64,000 bases of DNA, from the NCBI GenBank assembly GCA_016926755.1, contig JAFGNZ010000075.1, forward strand, positions 1 through 64,000. Reading direction: 5' to 3'. Under the pieces are notes generated by a model, which worked only from the letters and a program-made list of their open reading frames with translations, ran no database searches and was not told where the DNA came from. Below, in pieces: positions 50,663 through 59,723 of the stretch. Numbering within the stretch: position 1 is the stretch's first letter; every line of letters starts with the position of its first letter. Source of the stretch: Myxococcaceae bacterium. GTDB lineage: Bacteria; Myxococcota; Myxococcia; Myxococcales; Myxococcaceae. Made by a program: the position numbers and the translations under genes.

Positions 50663-52485
50663 CTGCGTCAGCTGCCGGAGCCTCCATGTCTCGCCTCCTG
50701 GTCCTCGCCCTGGGGAGCCTGCTCGTCCCGGCGCTCGCCGCGCGCGCGGAGAGCACCGAGTCCAAGCGCGTCGTCGCCGTCCTCTACTTCGACAACAACA
50801 CCGGCGATCCCTCCCTCAACGTCCTGCAGAAGGGCTTCGCGGACATGATGGTGACGGACCTGTCCGCCGTGGAGCAGCTCCAGCTCGTCGAGCGCGAGAA
50901 GCTCCAGCAGATCATCGAAGAGCAGAAGCTCCAGCAGAGCAAGTACTTCGACGCGAAGACGGCCGTGCGGCTCGGCCAGCTCGTCGGCGCGCGGTACGCG
51001 GTGACGGGCTCGTTCCAGGCCGTGGACCCGCAGCTGCGAATCGACATCAAGCTCCTGGACATCCGCACCGGCGCCGTCGTCGTCGCCGACAAGGTCACCG
51101 GCCTCAAGAACAAGCTCTTCGAGCTGCAGCAGCACCTGGTGAACAAGTTCATCGCGGGCCTCCAGCTCACGCTCGAGGCGGCCCCCCGGCTCAAGAGCCG
51201 GGCCCCGGACATGGCCACCCTGCTGAGCTACTCCAAGGGCATCGATCTGGCGGACCAGGGCAAGCTCCAGGAGGCCAGCCAGCAGCTGGCCGCCGTGGTC
51301 AGCAAGGCGCCCACCTTCCTGCTCGCCCGCGAGCGCCATGAGCAGATCCTCGCCCGCCTCAAGGCCGCGGAGACGCGACGGACCGAGGTCCTCTCCGACG
51401 TGGGCGAGGCCCTCGGACAACGGGCCGAGCAGTTCCTCCAGGCCGCTCCCAAGCAGGCCCGGCTCGACGAGGCCGGGTCCGCCATGCTCCTGGGCTACCG
51501 GCTCGTGCGCATGGAGTACCTGGCCCGGAAGCTCCGGGCGCATCTCGCGAAGAAGTCCCCGCACGTCATCATGCCGGGGCACGAGCGCCAGGCGCTTGCC
51601 CTGCTCCAGCTCTGGCGCGCGCAGGCGCTGGCCTACGTCCAGGAGAGCGGGGAGCACTTCCGGCGCTTCCAGCAGCGGCTCTCGGACGGCACGCCCTATC
51701 TGTCGAACACGCACCTGAAGCTCCAGCCCGAGGACGAGGAGCGCCTCCAGCTGGCGAAGTACCGGCAGCTGCGCTTCGAGGACGACGCGGCCCTCAAGGT
51801 GGCCGAGTCCATCCTCCAGGGCTGGTTCCGTGACGAGTCCACGTCGTTCCAGATGGGCCCCACGCTCGCGGATCTGGATCCCTCCGCCATGAAGGACGGC
51901 CTGCGCCTCATGGAGCAGGCCCTCCAGGCCGCCGAGGCCCAGCCGCCCCGGAACCTCGAGCACGCCGTGAGGCGGGTGCTGGAGCTCCACGGTGACGTGC
52001 TCATGCTCCGGGGCCAGGTGGAGGAGGCCGTCGCGAAGTGGCAGCAGTTCCTCGATCGCTTCCCCACCTCGGACTCCTTCACCCTCGTCAGCAACAAGAT
52101 CAAGACCGCCCTGGGGATGGGGCCCAATAGTCGTGCCAGCTCGGCGGCACAGTACGGCCAGCCCGTCGCCTCGTGCGACAAGCGGATCATCCTCGAGGGC
52201 TACAGCCCGGAGCTGAACCGGCGAATGATCACCCAGGGCTACAAGGCGGTGCCCGCCCAGTTCGCCGAGCTGGAGGCGAAGTGTGGCCAGGCCCAGCCGC
52301 TGCGCCCCTACCTGCGCAGCCTGATCGTCACCACCTTCCTGACGGCCGCGAACGCCAACGACTGCCCCTCGTTCCACGCGCTCGCGGCCCGCTTCCTCGA
52401 GCTGGGCGGCAGCAAGAGCGATCTGGCCGGGTACCTGAAGAACTACGTTCCCCACTGCCGCCCCGAGGGCGAAGCTGCCCCCTGA
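50659..52485 (+). CDS. CsgG/FlgO-like secreted protein with long helical C-terminal region
   Basis: The 608-residue product has a signal peptide (LLVLALGSLLVPALAARAES) without a lipobox Cys. Residues 40-180 match the CsgG/FlgO/TolB-N-like fold: VVAVLYFDNNTGDPSLNVLQKGFADMMVTDLS (quoted in part), QLVEREKLQQIIEEQKL and LGQLVGARYAVTGSFQ. The remaining 400 residues are helical with TPR-like hairpins (GKLQEASQQLAAVVSKAP; GQVEEAVAKWQQFLDRFP). CsgG proteins form outer-membrane pores, whereas FlgO-like ones are periplasmic. A shorter paralogue is encoded 2.4 kb downstream, beyond the CorA-like gene. The function is unknown. Confidence 0.75.
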   Translation: MTASAAGASMSRLLVLALGSLLVPALAARAESTESKRVVAVLYFDNNTGDPSLNVLQKGFADMMVTDLSAVEQLQLVEREKLQQIIEEQKLQQSKYFDAKTAVRLGQLVGARYAVTGSFQAVDPQLRIDIKLLDIRTGAVVVADKVTGLKNKLFELQQHLVNKFIAGLQLTLEAAPRLKSRAPDMATLLSYSKGIDLADQGKLQEASQQLAAVVSKAPTFLLARERHEQILARLKAAETRRTEVLSDVGEALGQRAEQFLQAAPKQARLDEAGSAMLLGYRLVRMEYLARKLRAHLAKKSPHVIMPGHERQALALLQLWRAQALAYVQESGEHFRRFQQRLSDGTPYLSNTHLKLQPEDEERLQLAKYRQLRFEDDAALKVAESILQGWFRDESTSFQMGPTLADLDPSAMKDGLRLMEQALQAAEAQPPRNLEHAVRRVLELHGDVLMLRGQVEEAVAKWQQFLDRFPTSDSFTLVSNKIKTALGMGPNSRASSAAQYGQPVASCDKRIILEGYSPELNRRMITQGYKAVPAQFAELEAKCGQAQPLRPYLRSLIVTTFLTAANANDCPSFHALAARFLELGGSKSDLAGYLKNYVPHCRPEGEAAP

Positions 52486-52490
52486 GCCCC

Positions 52491-54818
52491 TCAGCGCCTG
52501 CGCCAGCTCATCAGCCGCGCCAGCGCCACCGTGCCGAAGACCAGCACCGTGAAGGCCGCCGTGTAGCCCAGGAAGATGCGCCAGCCCGTGGTTCCCCCCG
52601 GGATGCCCACCTCTGGATCGAGCTCCTGGAACTGCGCCCCGGAGAAGAAGCCGCACGCCAGGCTCACGGGCAGGAAGACGAACACCAGGATCCCCACCAT
52701 CCGGTCGAACTGGTCCCGCTTGTACTGGTCCAGCTCCGAGGCCTGATCCTTCATCGCCGCCACCGTCTCCTGCAGCCCGTGGAGCGAGTGCCAGGCGAGG
52801 TAGCGCGCGTTGAGATCCGGATCCTCGCCCACCCGCGTGTGCCACAGGGAGTTGGTGAACAGCATCACGTCCGCGCGGACGCTGCGCGCCGGCCGCAGGC
52901 TCTGCCAGCGCGAGGTGCGGAAGCGCTGCTCCACCTCCGCCATCCGCCGGCTGATCTCGAAGGCCGAGTAGCGCTGGCCGAGGGTGAGCAGGAAGAGGAG
53001 GAAGTCCTGATCGCACGCGAGCGGCGCGCCCTCCTCCTCCTCGATCCGCAGCTCCAGCCGGGCGCCCCCGGTCGGCGTCAGCCAGTGCTCCGTCTCTCCC
53101 GCCGCGTCCTTCAGCACCCGGCGGTTCTCCGCCGCGGCCTTCGAGGGGAGCCGCTCCAGCGTGGGCGCCATCCCCGCGGCCAGCGCGTGGAAGAGCCCCT
53201 GCATGGAGCGCGAGTCATCCAACATGGAAGAGCGTCCGCGGGAGATCCGGTAGGCGCCGTAGACGAGCCACCGCTCCGGGCCCAGCGGCGCCAGCCAGGG
53301 GCTCAGCTCCCGCAGCGGCGCGAGCTCCCACAGCGCCCGCCCCTCCACGAGCGCCGCCTGCTCCTGGGCCAGCGCGTACAGGGAGATCTCCGCCGTGCGG
53401 GAGCGCTCGATCCAGACCACCACGAGGCGGTTCGGGTAGACGGAGACGTGGAGCGTCTGCCCCTCGAGGGGGCGCGCGTAGTGCGCCACATCCGCCTCCG
53501 CGGAGTCCCCCAGGAAGGACTGCGCCACCGCGGGGTGGAAGACGCTGCCCCGATCGGACAGGTTGTGGCGGCGGAACCCGCGGGCCACGAGCTCCTCGCC
53601 TGGCGCGCTCCCCTTCCACAGGAAGGGCCGGGCGTAGGCGGTGTGGGCGCGGAGGACCCGGACGTGGCGGCCGACGTTGAAGCGGCTCCAGAGCGCCTCC
53701 CAGAGCTCGCGGCGCGTCAGGTGGGTGCCGGCGAACGGCGGCGCCACCAGCGTGGAGCGGCCGGCGGTGGTGGCATAGGCATCCGAGTACCAGGGATCGG
53801 CGTAGTCGTTGGGCTGCCGATCGAAGCGCCGCGCCCCCCGGGGCCGTGGGGAGCCGTCCGGCAGCCGATCCCCCTCCAGCGTGTCCAGCCACTCCGCCAG
53901 GTTCGCCAGGGTGCCGGCGCGCTCCGGCGCCAGCGAGAGCGTGTGCCGGGCGGCGGCGGACTCCGCCTCGGGGATATGGACGGCCATGAAGTCGAAGCCC
54001 TGGCCGTAGTGCGTGTGCTCGGCGTCGCTCCGGGCCAGGAGCTTGAGGACGGTGACGTCCTGGAACGAGGAGAGGAAGAGCGCATCCACCCGCCGCACGG
54101 GCGCGTCCTTCTCCTCGCTCAGCGGGATGTCGAGCTGCACGAGCTGGCTGCGAGACAGCTCGGCGCGGTACAGCAGCGCGTCCGCCTTGAGCCGCCGCGA
54201 GATGGGGACGGGGATGAGGCCCTCCGGTAACCTCGCCAGCTCCCCTGGAGAGCGCACCGCCTCCAGCACGGAGGCCATCAGCTCCAGCACCGGGTGGGAA
54301 GGCCGGCCATGCCGGGCGGGCCACAGGCGCATCCCCGCGTAGAACACCGGCCCCAGGGCGCTCTCGTACTCTCCCGCCAGCTCCGTGTGGCCCTGCTCCC
54401 ACTCCGCCACGTACTGCTCGAGCGCCTCGGCCCCCGCGGGGAAGCCGCCGTGGAGGATCCGGTACATGGCCAGCATGGCCGAGCAGACGGCGTCGAGCGT
54501 CGGCTCATGGACGCGCAGCAGGAGCGGCTTCGAGAGCCCCTCGGACTGCTGCCGCCGCAGCTCCTGGGCGAAGGCGTCCAGCTCCGGCGCGGACTGGAGG
54601 ACCACGCCGGTGGTGGAGCGCGCCGCGCGCCGCACCCACTGCGGCAGCTTCCACGACAGGATGCGTGGGTGGGGAGGCAGGCCCTCGCTGCGGGTGCCCA
54701 CGCTGATGCACAGCTCCCTCGGGCCAGGCTCGGCCCCGGGGGGGAGCCTCTCGGTGCTCCATTCGACCTGCCCCTCTCCGGCCAGGGCCTCCACCACCTG
54801 TCGCAGCTTCGCTTCCAT
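52491..54818 (-). CDS. large protein with CorA-like C-terminal membrane hairpin lacking GMN
   Basis: The 775-residue protein is soluble for about 680 residues, with no recognised domain, and ends in a long helix (ETVAAMKDQASELDQYKRD). Two transmembrane segments follow (about 707-727 and 746-769). The first reads GILVFVFLPVSLACGFF, close to the CorA consensus with its Pro, and the loop that should carry GMN reads SGAQF. The overall plan matches CorA-type Mg/Ni/Co channels and ZntB, but the selectivity motif is missing. The ATG at 54818 is chosen since the longer ORF overlaps the divergent CsgG-like gene. A sensor or atypical channel role is inferred. Confidence 0.65.
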   Translation of the reverse strand: MEAKLRQVVEALAGEGQVEWSTERLPPGAEPGPRELCISVGTRSEGLPPHPRILSWKLPQWVRRAARSTTGVVLQSAPELDAFAQELRRQQSEGLSKPLLLRVHEPTLDAVCSAMLAMYRILHGGFPAGAEALEQYVAEWEQGHTELAGEYESALGPVFYAGMRLWPARHGRPSHPVLELMASVLEAVRSPGELARLPEGLIPVPISRRLKADALLYRAELSRSQLVQLDIPLSEEKDAPVRRVDALFLSSFQDVTVLKLLARSDAEHTHYGQGFDFMAVHIPEAESAAARHTLSLAPERAGTLANLAEWLDTLEGDRLPDGSPRPRGARRFDRQPNDYADPWYSDAYATTAGRSTLVAPPFAGTHLTRRELWEALWSRFNVGRHVRVLRAHTAYARPFLWKGSAPGEELVARGFRRHNLSDRGSVFHPAVAQSFLGDSAEADVAHYARPLEGQTLHVSVYPNRLVVVWIERSRTAEISLYALAQEQAALVEGRALWELAPLRELSPWLAPLGPERWLVYGAYRISRGRSSMLDDSRSMQGLFHALAAGMAPTLERLPSKAAAENRRVLKDAAGETEHWLTPTGGARLELRIEEEEGAPLACDQDFLLFLLTLGQRYSAFEISRRMAEVEQRFRTSRWQSLRPARSVRADVMLFTNSLWHTRVGEDPDLNARYLAWHSLHGLQETVAAMKDQASELDQYKRDQFDRMVGILVFVFLPVSLACGFFSGAQFQELDPEVGIPGGTTGWRIFLGYTAAFTVLVFGTVALARLMSWRRR

Positions 54819-54860
54819 GGGTTGCAGCTTACAGGCGCCTCCGTGCCAGAATCCTGTTTC

Positions 54861-55592
54861 GTGCCCCCCTCCTGCCCGCGGCCCTCGCGCCTCCTCTGCC
54901 TCCTCCTCGGGCTCATCGCCCTGCCCGCCCTCGCCTCCGAGAAGCCCACGGTCGCGGTGCTCTACTTCGGCTACGGGGGCGAGAACCCCGAGCTCAAGGT
55001 CCTCAAGAAGGGGCTGGCGCAGCTGCTCATCACGGACCTGTCTGACTTCGGGACCGCCCGGCTCGTGGAGCGGGATCGGCTCGAGGAGATCCTGGCCGAG
55101 CTGGAGCTGGGCCAGTCCAGCAAGTTCGATGCGTCCACCGTCGCCCGGATCGGTCAGCTCGTCGGCGCGCACTACCTCGTGCTGGGCGACTACTTCGACA
55201 TGAAGGACACCCTGGTCGTGAGCGCCCGCGTCGTCGAAGTCAAGACGGCCCGGATCATCCGCTCCCACAAGGCCGTCGGCGGCTCGGAGGACTTCCTCGC
55301 GCTCGAGCAGAAGCTCTCGAAGGAGATCAACCAGGTGCTGGAGGTGCTCGTCCCCACGAAGCCCGAGCCCTCCCCGGGCTCCTCGCCAGGCCCCTCGCGG
55401 ACCGCCAGCACGCCCCCTCCTCCCCGGAAGGCACGGAAGCTCACCACGAAGACCGCGGTGCGCTACTCCCGGGCCCTGGACGCGAAGGATCGCAAGGACG
55501 TGGAGACGGCGAAGAAGGAGCTGACCCAGGTGCTCCAGGAGGAGCCGGACTTCGTGCTCGCCTCCGTGGATCTGGCCCGGCTGATGAAGTGA
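54861..55592 (+). CDS. short CsgG/FlgO-like secreted protein
   Basis: The 243-residue protein has a signal peptide (LLCLLLGLIALPALASEK), then a CsgG/FlgO-like domain closely resembling the one encoded at 50659: VAVLYFGYGGENPELKVLKK, LLITDLSDFGTARLVERDR, RIGQLVGAHYLVLGDYF. After a Pro/Ser linker it ends in one TPR-like hairpin (ETAKKELTQVLQEEPDF). The GTG at 54861 is preferred; another GTG lies six codons upstream. It is divergent from the CorA-like gene with a 42-bp gap and convergent with the HEPN/TPR gene. The cellular role is unknown. Confidence 0.72.
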   Translation: MPPSCPRPSRLLCLLLGLIALPALASEKPTVAVLYFGYGGENPELKVLKKGLAQLLITDLSDFGTARLVERDRLEEILAELELGQSSKFDASTVARIGQLVGAHYLVLGDYFDMKDTLVVSARVVEVKTARIIRSHKAVGGSEDFLALEQKLSKEINQVLEVLVPTKPEPSPGSSPGPSRTASTPPPPRKARKLTTKTAVRYSRALDAKDRKDVETAKKELTQVLQEEPDFVLASVDLARLMK

Positions 55593-55596
55593 CGCC

Positions 55597-56880
55597 TCAC
55601 GGCCTGCAGAGGGCGGCGGCCTGCGGGGCGCCTCTCTCCCGGGCCCGGCACCAGGCCTCCCTGGCGCGCTCCCGATCCGCCGAGGCCTCCGGCTCCTCTC
55701 CCGCGGCCTGGGCCACCGCGGCCCGCGCCGCGTAGGCGTGCCCCAGGAAGAGGGAGCTCTCCGCCACGTCCGGAGCGAGCTCCGCCGCCTGCTCCAGCAG
55801 CGGCACGGCCTCCTCCACGCGCTTCTGCTGCAGGCGGATGAGCCCCAGGTTGAAGCGTGGCTTCCAGAAGCGCGCGTCCAGCTCCGCCGCGCGCGTGTAG
55901 TGCGCCGCGCTCTCCTTCCAGTCCTGGGCAAGCGCCGCCATCCTCCCCGCCAGGTTCTCCGCCGCCGCGAAGCCCGCGCACCCGAGCGCGGCGCTCATGG
56001 CCGCCGCGTCCGGGGTGCCCACCAGGAGGCTCGCCCTGGCCACGTGGAGCCACCCCTCCGGGCGCCAGCCCTGGCCTCGCGCCCTCAGCTCCCCGAGGGC
56101 CACGGAGGCCTCCTGGACCCGGGTGGCCTCGGGCACGCGATCCGAGAGCCTGGGCGCCGCCGCCAGCAGCACCGCGAGCGCCTGGGGATCCTGCTCCTGG
56201 CACTCCGCCGGGGGAACGGGCTCACCGTGCTCCGAGTAGAGCGCATCCAGCCGGCTCCGAGCCTGGGCGGTCTCCTCGACGGAGGGAAGCTCGCCGCGAC
56301 GCGCGAAGACGGCGAGGCTCGCCACCAGCACCACGAGGGCGCCCCCCGTGATGAGCGCCAGGCGCTTGCCTCCCGGAGGACGTCTACCCGGAGGCCGCGG
56401 CGCGGAGCCGGGAGTCACGGGCGAGGTGCCCATCGCCGATGGGGAGGGCTCCTGGACGTAGCGCTCCTTGTACCAGGTGAGGATCGCGACGAGCGAGTTG
56501 AGGCTCGCCATCGCCTCCTCGAGCCCCAACTTCACTCCGGCCTCGTGGAGCCCGCCGGAGTGATCGTGCGAGCTGAGGTTGCCCCAGGCCTGCACCGTGC
56601 CCATGTGCGCCAGGACGTTGGTGGGGATCACCCCGGCGTGGGCCTGCTGTCGGAACTTCGCGAGGAGCTCCTCGAGCGTCGCCTTGCCCGGCGTCTGCTT
56701 CAGCTCCGTGGTGACCAGCGAGCGCAGGATCATCTCCAGCACCAGCCGCGCGTTCTGCAGCACCCCCTTGTAGTCCTGGTGGCGCCCCCGCGTGGCGAGC
56801 GCCACCAGATCTTCCCGCGCCCTGCCGAAGTGTGGCGTGAGCTGCTCGATGCGTTTGAGAAGCGGCTCCAGCTCGGTCAT
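55597..56880 (-). CDS. membrane protein with DUF4145/HEPN-like N-terminus and periplasmic TPRs
   Basis: The 427-residue protein has an N-terminal helical domain (about 20-140) with ARLVLEMILRSLVTTEL and NVLAHMGTVQAWGNLSSHDH, resembling DUF4145/HEPN-type domains. A Pro-rich linker and one transmembrane helix (LALITGGALVVLVASLAVFA) follow, then about 220 residues with TPR repeats (SAAHYTRAAELDARFWKPRF, RVEEAVPLLEQAAELAPDVA). The topology is that of a signalling or scaffold protein that links cytosol and periplasm. It is convergent with the CsgG-like gene by 4 bp. The HEPN resemblance is tentative. Confidence 0.7.
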   Translation of the reverse strand: MTELEPLLKRIEQLTPHFGRAREDLVALATRGRHQDYKGVLQNARLVLEMILRSLVTTELKQTPGKATLEELLAKFRQQAHAGVIPTNVLAHMGTVQAWGNLSSHDHSGGLHEAGVKLGLEEAMASLNSLVAILTWYKERYVQEPSPSAMGTSPVTPGSAPRPPGRRPPGGKRLALITGGALVVLVASLAVFARRGELPSVEETAQARSRLDALYSEHGEPVPPAECQEQDPQALAVLLAAAPRLSDRVPEATRVQEASVALGELRARGQGWRPEGWLHVARASLLVGTPDAAAMSAALGCAGFAAAENLAGRMAALAQDWKESAAHYTRAAELDARFWKPRFNLGLIRLQQKRVEEAVPLLEQAAELAPDVAESSLFLGHAYAARAAVAQAAGEEPEASADRERAREAWCRARERGAPQAAALCRP

Positions 56881-56946
56881 TGCGCGCAGTATGGCTCACG
56901 CCTCGGGTGGAGGCGAACGGCGGCGTCGCCAGCCCACCGCCGTGGC

Positions 56947-58443
56947 CTACCTCGTGCTGGGCTTCTTCGGCGGCGTGCCCGTGGTGGGCGAGTCCCCCGT
57001 GCCCGGCGGGGCCGTGGGGCCCGCGGGTGGTGGCCCGGGATCCGGCGCCGGATTCTCACGTCGGCTGTCCGGTGGCTGCTGCGGCTGGGCCTGCTGCGCC
57101 GCCTGGTGCTGCGCGATGAGGTCCGCGAACTTCCCCTGGCGCTCCAGCGCCCACAGATCCTCGTCCGTCACGTAGGGCCGGTTGAGGATCTTCCGCGCGG
57201 CGAGGATCTTCGCTTTGAGCAGCTGATCCACCACCGGATCGCTCTTCTCCTTGGTGGGCTTGGGCGGCGGGCGCATCACCGAGAAGGCCCCGCGCGCCGG
57301 CAGGCCCTCCGAGTCCTTGCCCTCCAGCAGGTGCTCCAGCGAGAACACGTCCGGCTCCCGGTTCGTGTCCAGCTTCGCCTCGAACTCGATGCCCTTGCCC
57401 GGGGGGATGGTGCTCGTGCCCATCAGCGACGAGGGATCCACCACCTGCTCCGGCGCGGGCCCCGTCGGGTTGCCCATCTTGTGCCGGAAGAGCACCGCGT
57501 TGTGGATGAAGACAGGCCGATCCCGGTGGTGGAACACCCGCACCTTCTGCCGCACCACCCCGTCACTGCCCAGCTCGGGGAAGCGCGGCGTGAGCTGCAC
57601 CATCAGCGCCACCACCCCCTTGGTGGCCAGCGCCTCATACGCCGGGTTGAGCAGCTGCAGGGACATCCGCCCCTTCACCGGCTCCTCCCCGTCGCCGTGC
57701 ACCTTCACCTCCACCAGCAGGCTGCTGAACATCTCCTCCTGCTTGCGCCCCTCGTAGCTGTGGGTGACGTACGGCACGTCCGTGACGGCCGTCTCCCCAT
57801 CCCCGAAGGTCCACTCGTAGGAGCGCGGCTTGAACGGCTTGCCCTGGCTGCCGTCCGGGCCCGGGTTCTCCACGAGCTTCACCTCGAAGTCGAACTCGCT
57901 CCACGTGTTCGCCTTCAGCTGCGAGGTGATCAGCGCCATCCGCGCCGGCTTGCACGGCTTGACGGTGAAGGCAGGCACCTCCACCTTCGTGCTCACGTTG
58001 TCCTTGCCGAAGACGACCGCCTCGAGCGCTGGCTCCTCGCCGTCATCCGCGATCCACGAGCGCACGGGCACCCGCTGCCCCAGCCGGCCGCCGATGACGT
58101 AGTGCAGGTACCCGTCCGTCCCGTCCGGCGTGTGCGCGCGGATGGTGATCAGGTTCTCCTCGCCCTCGCACACCTCGCGCTTCTCGACGAGCACCTCGTC
58201 GATCACCGGCGCCTTGGGATCGGCCTGGGCCGGAGGGGGCTCCGGCGGGGCCTCGGCGAGGGGCGGGGGTTGCGGAGCAGGAGCCGGTGGGGCCTCCGTC
58301 AGCGTCGGACCCGGCATGGCCGGCGGTGGAGAGGGCGGTGCGGCCGGAGGGGTGTCCTCCGGCCACAACCACACGATCAACGCAACCACCACGGCCGCGC
58401 CGAGCGCGGCGACCCCTGACTTCCGTCTCCTGCTCACGCGCAC
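56947..58443 (-). CDS. membrane-anchored protein with PKD-like domain
   Basis: The 498-residue protein has an N-terminal membrane anchor (VAALGAAVVVALIVWLWP), a Pro-rich linker (to about 75), and a beta-rich periplasmic region. It includes a PKD-like motif, RSYEWTFGDGETAVTDVPYV, and two Cys (KREVCEGEEN and VKPCKPARM) that could form a disulfide. The C-terminal 40 residues are again Pro/Gly-rich and disordered. It ends 66 bp beyond the start of the HEPN/TPR gene and begins 9 bp downstream of the permuted-papain-like gene, so those two are co-transcribed. A partner or inhibitor role toward the upstream enzyme is speculative. Confidence 0.75.
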   Translation of the reverse strand: MRVSRRRKSGVAALGAAVVVALIVWLWPEDTPPAAPPSPPPAMPGPTLTEAPPAPAPQPPPLAEAPPEPPPAQADPKAPVIDEVLVEKREVCEGEENLITIRAHTPDGTDGYLHYVIGGRLGQRVPVRSWIADDGEEPALEAVVFGKDNVSTKVEVPAFTVKPCKPARMALITSQLKANTWSEFDFEVKLVENPGPDGSQGKPFKPRSYEWTFGDGETAVTDVPYVTHSYEGRKQEEMFSSLLVEVKVHGDGEEPVKGRMSLQLLNPAYEALATKGVVALMVQLTPRFPELGSDGVVRQKVRVFHHRDRPVFIHNAVLFRHKMGNPTGPAPEQVVDPSSLMGTSTIPPGKGIEFEAKLDTNREPDVFSLEHLLEGKDSEGLPARGAFSVMRPPPKPTKEKSDPVVDQLLKAKILAARKILNRPYVTDEDLWALERQGKFADLIAQHQAAQQAQPQQPPDSRRENPAPDPGPPPAGPTAPPGTGDSPTTGTPPKKPSTR

Positions 58444-58452
58444 TTCCTCAGC

Positions 58453-59535
58453 CTAGAACCAGCAGCCGTAGACGCTGCCGCCAGAGTTCCACTGGATGGT
58501 GTTGGAGGTGTCGTACGCCCACACGCTCACGCCCGTGCCCGTGTAGGGGTGGCCGCTCCAGCCGCCGAGCCGGTCCGGGCTGATGGAGCGCGCGACGGTG
58601 TTCGGATCATTGGAGATGTTGTTCCACACGGTGCTGCTGTCCGTGTCGCACCGGCCCGCGGCCATGCAGTTGCGCACCTGGCGGCCCGCGTCGTCACAGA
58701 TGTTCTCGAAGCAGGTGATGGTGGAGCCGACGCCGCCCCAGAAGCCGAGGCCCGAGCTGCACTCATCCTCCACCGAGTTGTACAGCGAGTTGGCCGCCGT
58801 CTGGAGCGTGGTGTGGCTGTAGATCTTCGGCTCCACCGTGCCCTGGCCCGCGCGGTGCTGCGCGTGGGCGATCAGCGTCGAGCACACCATGCCGTTGTTC
58901 CAGCCGGCGCCGCCCGTGTGGACGGTCTCGAGATCGCGGTACTGGTAGAGGGTGTAGTTGAGCGGGTAGCCGTTGGGCCCATTGTACCGGCGGAACGACT
59001 GGCCGCTGTTCTGCTTGGAGGTGGCCGCCACCGTGGGCATCGAGTTGAGCAGCCAGCTGGAGACCGCCTCGCCCTTGGTGTCGTACCCGGCGGAGGTGCG
59101 GCTGCGCTGGTAGCCGAGGTACTGGAGGGAGCCGCCACCGCCATAGAGGAACTGGTAGATGGCGCCCTGGTTGATGCGCGACGCGCCCGGGAAGCCCGTC
59201 GTCAGCTCTCCGGCCTTCACGGGCGTGCTGCAGTAGGTGGGCCAGCCGTTCGTCCCAGGCGTGAACATCGTCTCGTGCGTCACCGCCCCGCCAGGGCCGT
59301 GCGAGAACATCGAGTGCGTCCGGTACTCGCCTACCGCGTCGAGCACCGCGGCGACCGGGCCACCTCCGTTGCCACGGCTGAGCACGAGCGCGCCGTTGGG
59401 CACGTTCCAGCCCGCGGCGGCGCTCCCACACGCCACATCACTGGTGTCCGAGGAGCCGGCCAGCGCGGCCGGCGAGGCGATGACAGCGGCGACGACAGCC
59501 GCCGAGCGGATGGTTCTCAATGCACGAGTGGACAT
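58453..59535 (-). CDS. secreted Cys-rich protein with permuted-papain (YiiX/NlpC-P60-like) features
   Basis: The 360-residue protein has a signal peptide (SAAVVAAVIASPAALAG). The mature part starts with VPNGALVLSRGNGG and later has SHGPGGAVTHETMF, then WNNGMVCSTLIAHAQHRAG. This His-first, Cys-later order is that of permuted NlpC/P60 or YiiX-like papain-fold enzymes, which act on peptidoglycan or lipids. Several additional Cys in the C-terminal third (CSSGLGF, CFENICDD, NCMAAGRCD) suggest disulfides. The start at 59535 is chosen for the signal peptide; the GGAGGGAGG in front is a strong ribosome site. Its operon partner is the PKD-like protein. Confidence 0.65.
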   Translation of the reverse strand: MSTRALRTIRSAAVVAAVIASPAALAGSSDTSDVACGSAAAGWNVPNGALVLSRGNGGGPVAAVLDAVGEYRTHSMFSHGPGGAVTHETMFTPGTNGWPTYCSTPVKAGELTTGFPGASRINQGAIYQFLYGGGGSLQYLGYQRSRTSAGYDTKGEAVSSWLLNSMPTVAATSKQNSGQSFRRYNGPNGYPLNYTLYQYRDLETVHTGGAGWNNGMVCSTLIAHAQHRAGQGTVEPKIYSHTTLQTAANSLYNSVEDECSSGLGFWGGVGSTITCFENICDDAGRQVRNCMAAGRCDTDSSTVWNNISNDPNTVARSISPDRLGGWSGHPYTGTGVSVWAYDTSNTIQWNSGGSVYGCWF

Positions 59536-59723
59536 AGTTCCTCCCTCCGAGGGAACAGGTGAAAGCCGAGCACTGGCAGTAAATGGAAGAACTCGGATTG
59601 TGGCCCCTCGCTCCACTCCCTTGCAAGCCTGATAACTCCGATGCGTTGAGTCATTTGTTATTTTGCAGCCGCAGCGGCCTCATTCGCCTCCATTCCTGGC
59701 TGATTTTTCCAGTGAAACATCTC

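Noticed and set aside
54819-55931. N-terminal 371 residues of the 1146-residue minus-strand ORF
   Set aside because: Antisense to the CsgG-like gene and compositionally typical of shadow frames; the real protein begins at the ATG at 54818.
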